Notes under the pieces: generated by a model | Databases searched by the model: none | Seen by the model: the letters and a program-made list of their open reading frames with translations, nothing else | Told to the model about the DNA's origin: nothing | Assembly: GCA_035529895.1 (NCBI GenBank) | Contig: DATKVV010000056.1 | Location: 1-35,883, forward strand | Direction of reading: 5' to 3' | Length of the DNA stretch: 35,883 bases | From: JAUWKC01 sp035529895 | Lineage (GTDB): Bacteria; Planctomycetota; Phycisphaerae; Sedimentisphaerales; Anaerobacaceae | Made by a program: the position numbers and the translations under genes | Shown: in pieces, positions 33,807 to 35,883 of the stretch | Layout of the letters: every line of letters starts with the position of its first letter | Position numbering within the stretch: the stretch's first letter is position 1

Positions 33807-35883
33807 TTAGCCCTGGCCGCCAAAAGTCCTTTCCAGATGCATTTGAACGAACATCGGTACCCTTACGTCCTCACCGAGCCCTGAAGCGTATTTGCGAACG
33901 GCAAATGTGACAGACCTGTCAGCTGCCCAGCCTATCTCGGTGTTAAGGATACCGACATACTCCGTCAGTGCATCGAGCCATTGTCTGGCCAAAGCGTAGT
34001 GTGTCCCATCGCCGACGTGTTCCGCGAATCTTCGAGCAAGCTCAGCCATCTGCAGCTCATCAGGCGGCTGGTCGGGCGGCACAACCTCAGAAACAGCCTG
34101 CGCCAGAGCGGCAACTTGGGTCCCTTCGGTGTCCTCCAGCATTAACGCCCAGTTGCGAAGTCTTTCGGCCGCTTTGTACGGGCGCAGGTCCGTGCTGAGC
34201 ATCTGCGGATAAGCATCCGCCACGTAGGTCTGAATCTCGGGCTCATTGAATTCGGCGGCCAGCCATTGCATCAGGGCCGTTTCATCGATCTCTTCCACTT
34301 CACGAATAATGTCAGGCTCCAAAGGCGTCGGCGGCACCAATGGAACAGGCACTACAGAGCCGAGGACTTCTGCCAACGGCGTCTTACCTCGCAACACATA
34401 CGTGCCTTGATACCAGCTTTTGATAGCATCAGGATCGCTGGCATAGGGTAACCTTGGCGCTGGCGGCCCCGCTATTACCTCGGGATCCAGAGTTGTGCTT
34501 ATCCGCGAGACCACCTCCAGCCAGTTTGTAGTGTTGAAGGCCGTGGAAGCCTCGAACTGGCTGCCCGCACTCAGGAAAGTTACAGCGTTATACCCGTCAA
34601 TAACCATCGCTCCGTTGTCGCCGATAGCGTTAACTTTCGAACGAACATCGACATTTATTCCGGAGTGGAATCCTGAACTTCCCAGATAAATTGCCACATC
34701 GACGGGGTCGCCTCCGATGAACGCCACACCGGCAAGATCATCAACGGCGGTGCTGTAGGTCCCGTTGGCAGTCAACATGGCTCCCGTGTTCAATCCTAAT
34801 TGAGCCCAGCTCTTGATCACAATCGCGGCGACGCCGGGGCCAAAAGGCAGCGGAACGCCTCTTGTTCCATCGGAGTAGCCGCTTATAGGGACATTAAGGG
34901 CGTCAATCAAGAAAACACCTGAGCCGGGGTCTATATCAATTGTGTAGCCAGGCGTATATATCCTCCCGGAATCTGCAATAAGCGATACGCCGCCGTTGTT
35001 GGCGGTCAGGGCCTTGTTGATAATCAGGTCGCCCCGCGCTGCCCACAAGCTGATGTTACCGTTGGCGGATTGCAGTGGTTCCTTGGTGGTTATACTACCG
35101 CCCAACACAAAGAATGGCGGGAATCTCAACCCGCTCCTCAGCACAATATCGCCGGATGCCTGGATGTCGCCCATTGCGTCTATGCTGCCAAGGAGTGAAG
35201 ATATGAAAATGCCGCCCAAATCTGAATACAGTGCATCTGTCTTTATCGTCCCTTTGCCGGACAGACTGATATCCTGCTTGGCCCAGGCTTTTATTGATTG
35301 CCAGATATCAGCCACGTTGGACATGACCGAGCGGGCGGTACTGGTTGCATCAAGGTCGGTATGCTCGCCGTTAGTCACAGGAGAGAAAACATCCATGTTA
35401 AGGTCGCCGTTGGCTGTCAGCTTAAGAGTCTTATCATCGACCTTCATATTGATTCCAACCGTACCTGCACCTGCGACGCCTATCTCCCCATTAGTTGCCT
35501 CCAACGTCAGGTCGCCGTCGGCAGTCAGGGTCTTACCCGCACCAAACCTCAAATCAGTGCCGGCCGTAAGCATCTTACCATCTGCAACCGTCACATCGTC
35601 ATTGTAAGTCTGGTCCCCGGTCGTGGTTACATCGCCGCCCAGTGAGGTCGTCCCGGCAGCATCGGTAGCCAGACTCGCAAGAGGCTCGTCTCCGCCAACT
35701 TCGCCTGCGAAGTTCGTAAGACCGCCGGTCCTCACATCGAGCAACTTAGTCCCGTCCACCGTCTTGGCAAAAGTAATATCTCCGTCGCCCGTCGAGGTCG
35801 CTATCACATCGCCCTTCAGGTCAACATCATCATTGTAGGTCTGAGCGCCGCTGGTAGTTATATTGTTCCACAGTTCCGTATCG
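33807..35883 (-). CDS. Filamentous-haemagglutinin-like repeat surface protein (5' end outside window)
   Basis: The frame is open from the right edge of the window to a stop at 33807, so this is the C-terminal part, about 690 residues, of a larger protein. A GTG at 35807 is in frame but is not the real start because the repeats continue upstream. N-terminal to it are Gly/Asp/Thr-rich strand repeats, including GAQTYNDDVDLKGD and GDQTYNDDVTVADG, with TLTADGDL-type turns, as in FHA/autotransporter-like beta-helix adhesins of planctomycetes. The final ~200 residues are helical and different, from LEPDIIREVEEIDETAL to the end. Probably exported; the export signal is beyond the window. Confidence 0.8.
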   Translation of the reverse strand, partial: DTELWNNITTSGAQTYNDDVDLKGDVIATSTGDGDITFAKTVDGTKLLDVRTGGLTNFAGEVGGDEPLASLATDAAGTTSLGGDVTTTGDQTYNDDVTVADGKMLTAGTDLRFGAGKTLTADGDLTLEATNGEIGVAGAGTVGINMKVDDKTLKLTANGDLNMDVFSPVTNGEHTDLDATSTARSVMSNVADIWQSIKAWAKQDISLSGKGTIKTDALYSDLGGIFISSLLGSIDAMGDIQASGDIVLRSGLRFPPFFVLGGSITTKEPLQSANGNISLWAARGDLIINKALTANNGGVSLIADSGRIYTPGYTIDIDPGSGVFLIDALNVPISGYSDGTRGVPLPFGPGVAAIVIKSWAQLGLNTGAMLTANGTYSTAVDDLAGVAFIGGDPVDVAIYLGSSGFHSGINVDVRSKVNAIGDNGAMVIDGYNAVTFLSAGSQFEASTAFNTTNWLEVVSRISTTLDPEVIAGPPAPRLPYASDPDAIKSWYQGTYVLRGKTPLAEVLGSVVPVPLVPPTPLEPDIIREVEEIDETALMQWLAAEFNEPEIQTYVADAYPQMLSTDLRPYKAAERLRNWALMLEDTEGTQVAALAQAVSEVVPPDQPPDELQMAELARRFAEHVGDGTHYALARQWLDALTEYVGILNTEIGWAADRSVTFAVRKYASGLGEDVRVPMFVQMHLERTFGGQG

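Overview
The window looks like a piece of a Gram-negative chromosome at roughly 50-55% G+C, most plausibly from the Planctomycetota (Phycisphaerae-like). That placement is an inference from protein style: secreted LolA-like repeats, DUF6931, multidomain kinase-like/FGE fusions and filamentous-haemagglutinin-like surface proteins. No rRNA or ribosomal protein is present to prove it. Lipoproteins, signal peptides and a type VI secretion (T6SS) gene set indicate a cell with an outer membrane. Two parS sites beside parB suggest the segment lies near the replication origin.

Layout. 1-1416 has no convincing gene but holds a large imperfect hairpin and two parS centromere sites. 1417-4663 carries parB, a secreted charged protein closed by a strong terminator, an SDR oxidoreductase and dtd. 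msrA (minus strand) and the arginine operon argB-argD-argF diverge from a shared promoter region at 5430-5612; argD and argF overlap by 4 nt. A small unknown gene and rdgB follow, both lacking a conventional start codon at the expected place. 9838-10020 is the C-terminal stub of an IS1380-type transposase, next to an AT-rich secreted protein gene (10273-11328) that looks acquired.

11636-33693 is a T6SS accessory island read entirely on the plus strand. It holds a class I methyltransferase, the sheath-recycling ATPase ClpV/TssH, the spike VgrG/TssI, a DUF4123 adaptor, a small spike-linked protein, and a 1396-aa putative cargo protein with an HELGH zinc-peptidase motif and four tandem CBM5/12-like repeats. 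A beta-propeller lipoprotein that overlaps the cargo gene by one base may be its immunity partner. A truncated DUF6931 gene, a PAAR spike-tip protein with no histidine, and tRNA-Val(GAC) come next. After the tRNA a second operon encodes a large unknown protein, a TssJ-like lipoprotein, and a 1590-aa pseudokinase - membrane anchor - helical - FGE-sulfatase-fold protein. No sheath, baseplate or TssL/TssM gene is present, so the core apparatus must be encoded elsewhere if it exists. A bidirectional terminator at 33711-33759 separates this island from a converging gene for a repeat-rich haemagglutinin-like surface protein that runs off the right edge.

Working model (inference): the clpV-vgrG operon builds, loads and recycles a spike whose main cargo is the zinc-peptidase/carbohydrate-binding protein. 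DUF4123 and the 114-aa protein load the cargo, PAAR caps the spike, the propeller lipoprotein protects the producer, and the pseudokinase/FGE membrane protein may provide posttranslational control or assembly of the envelope complex.
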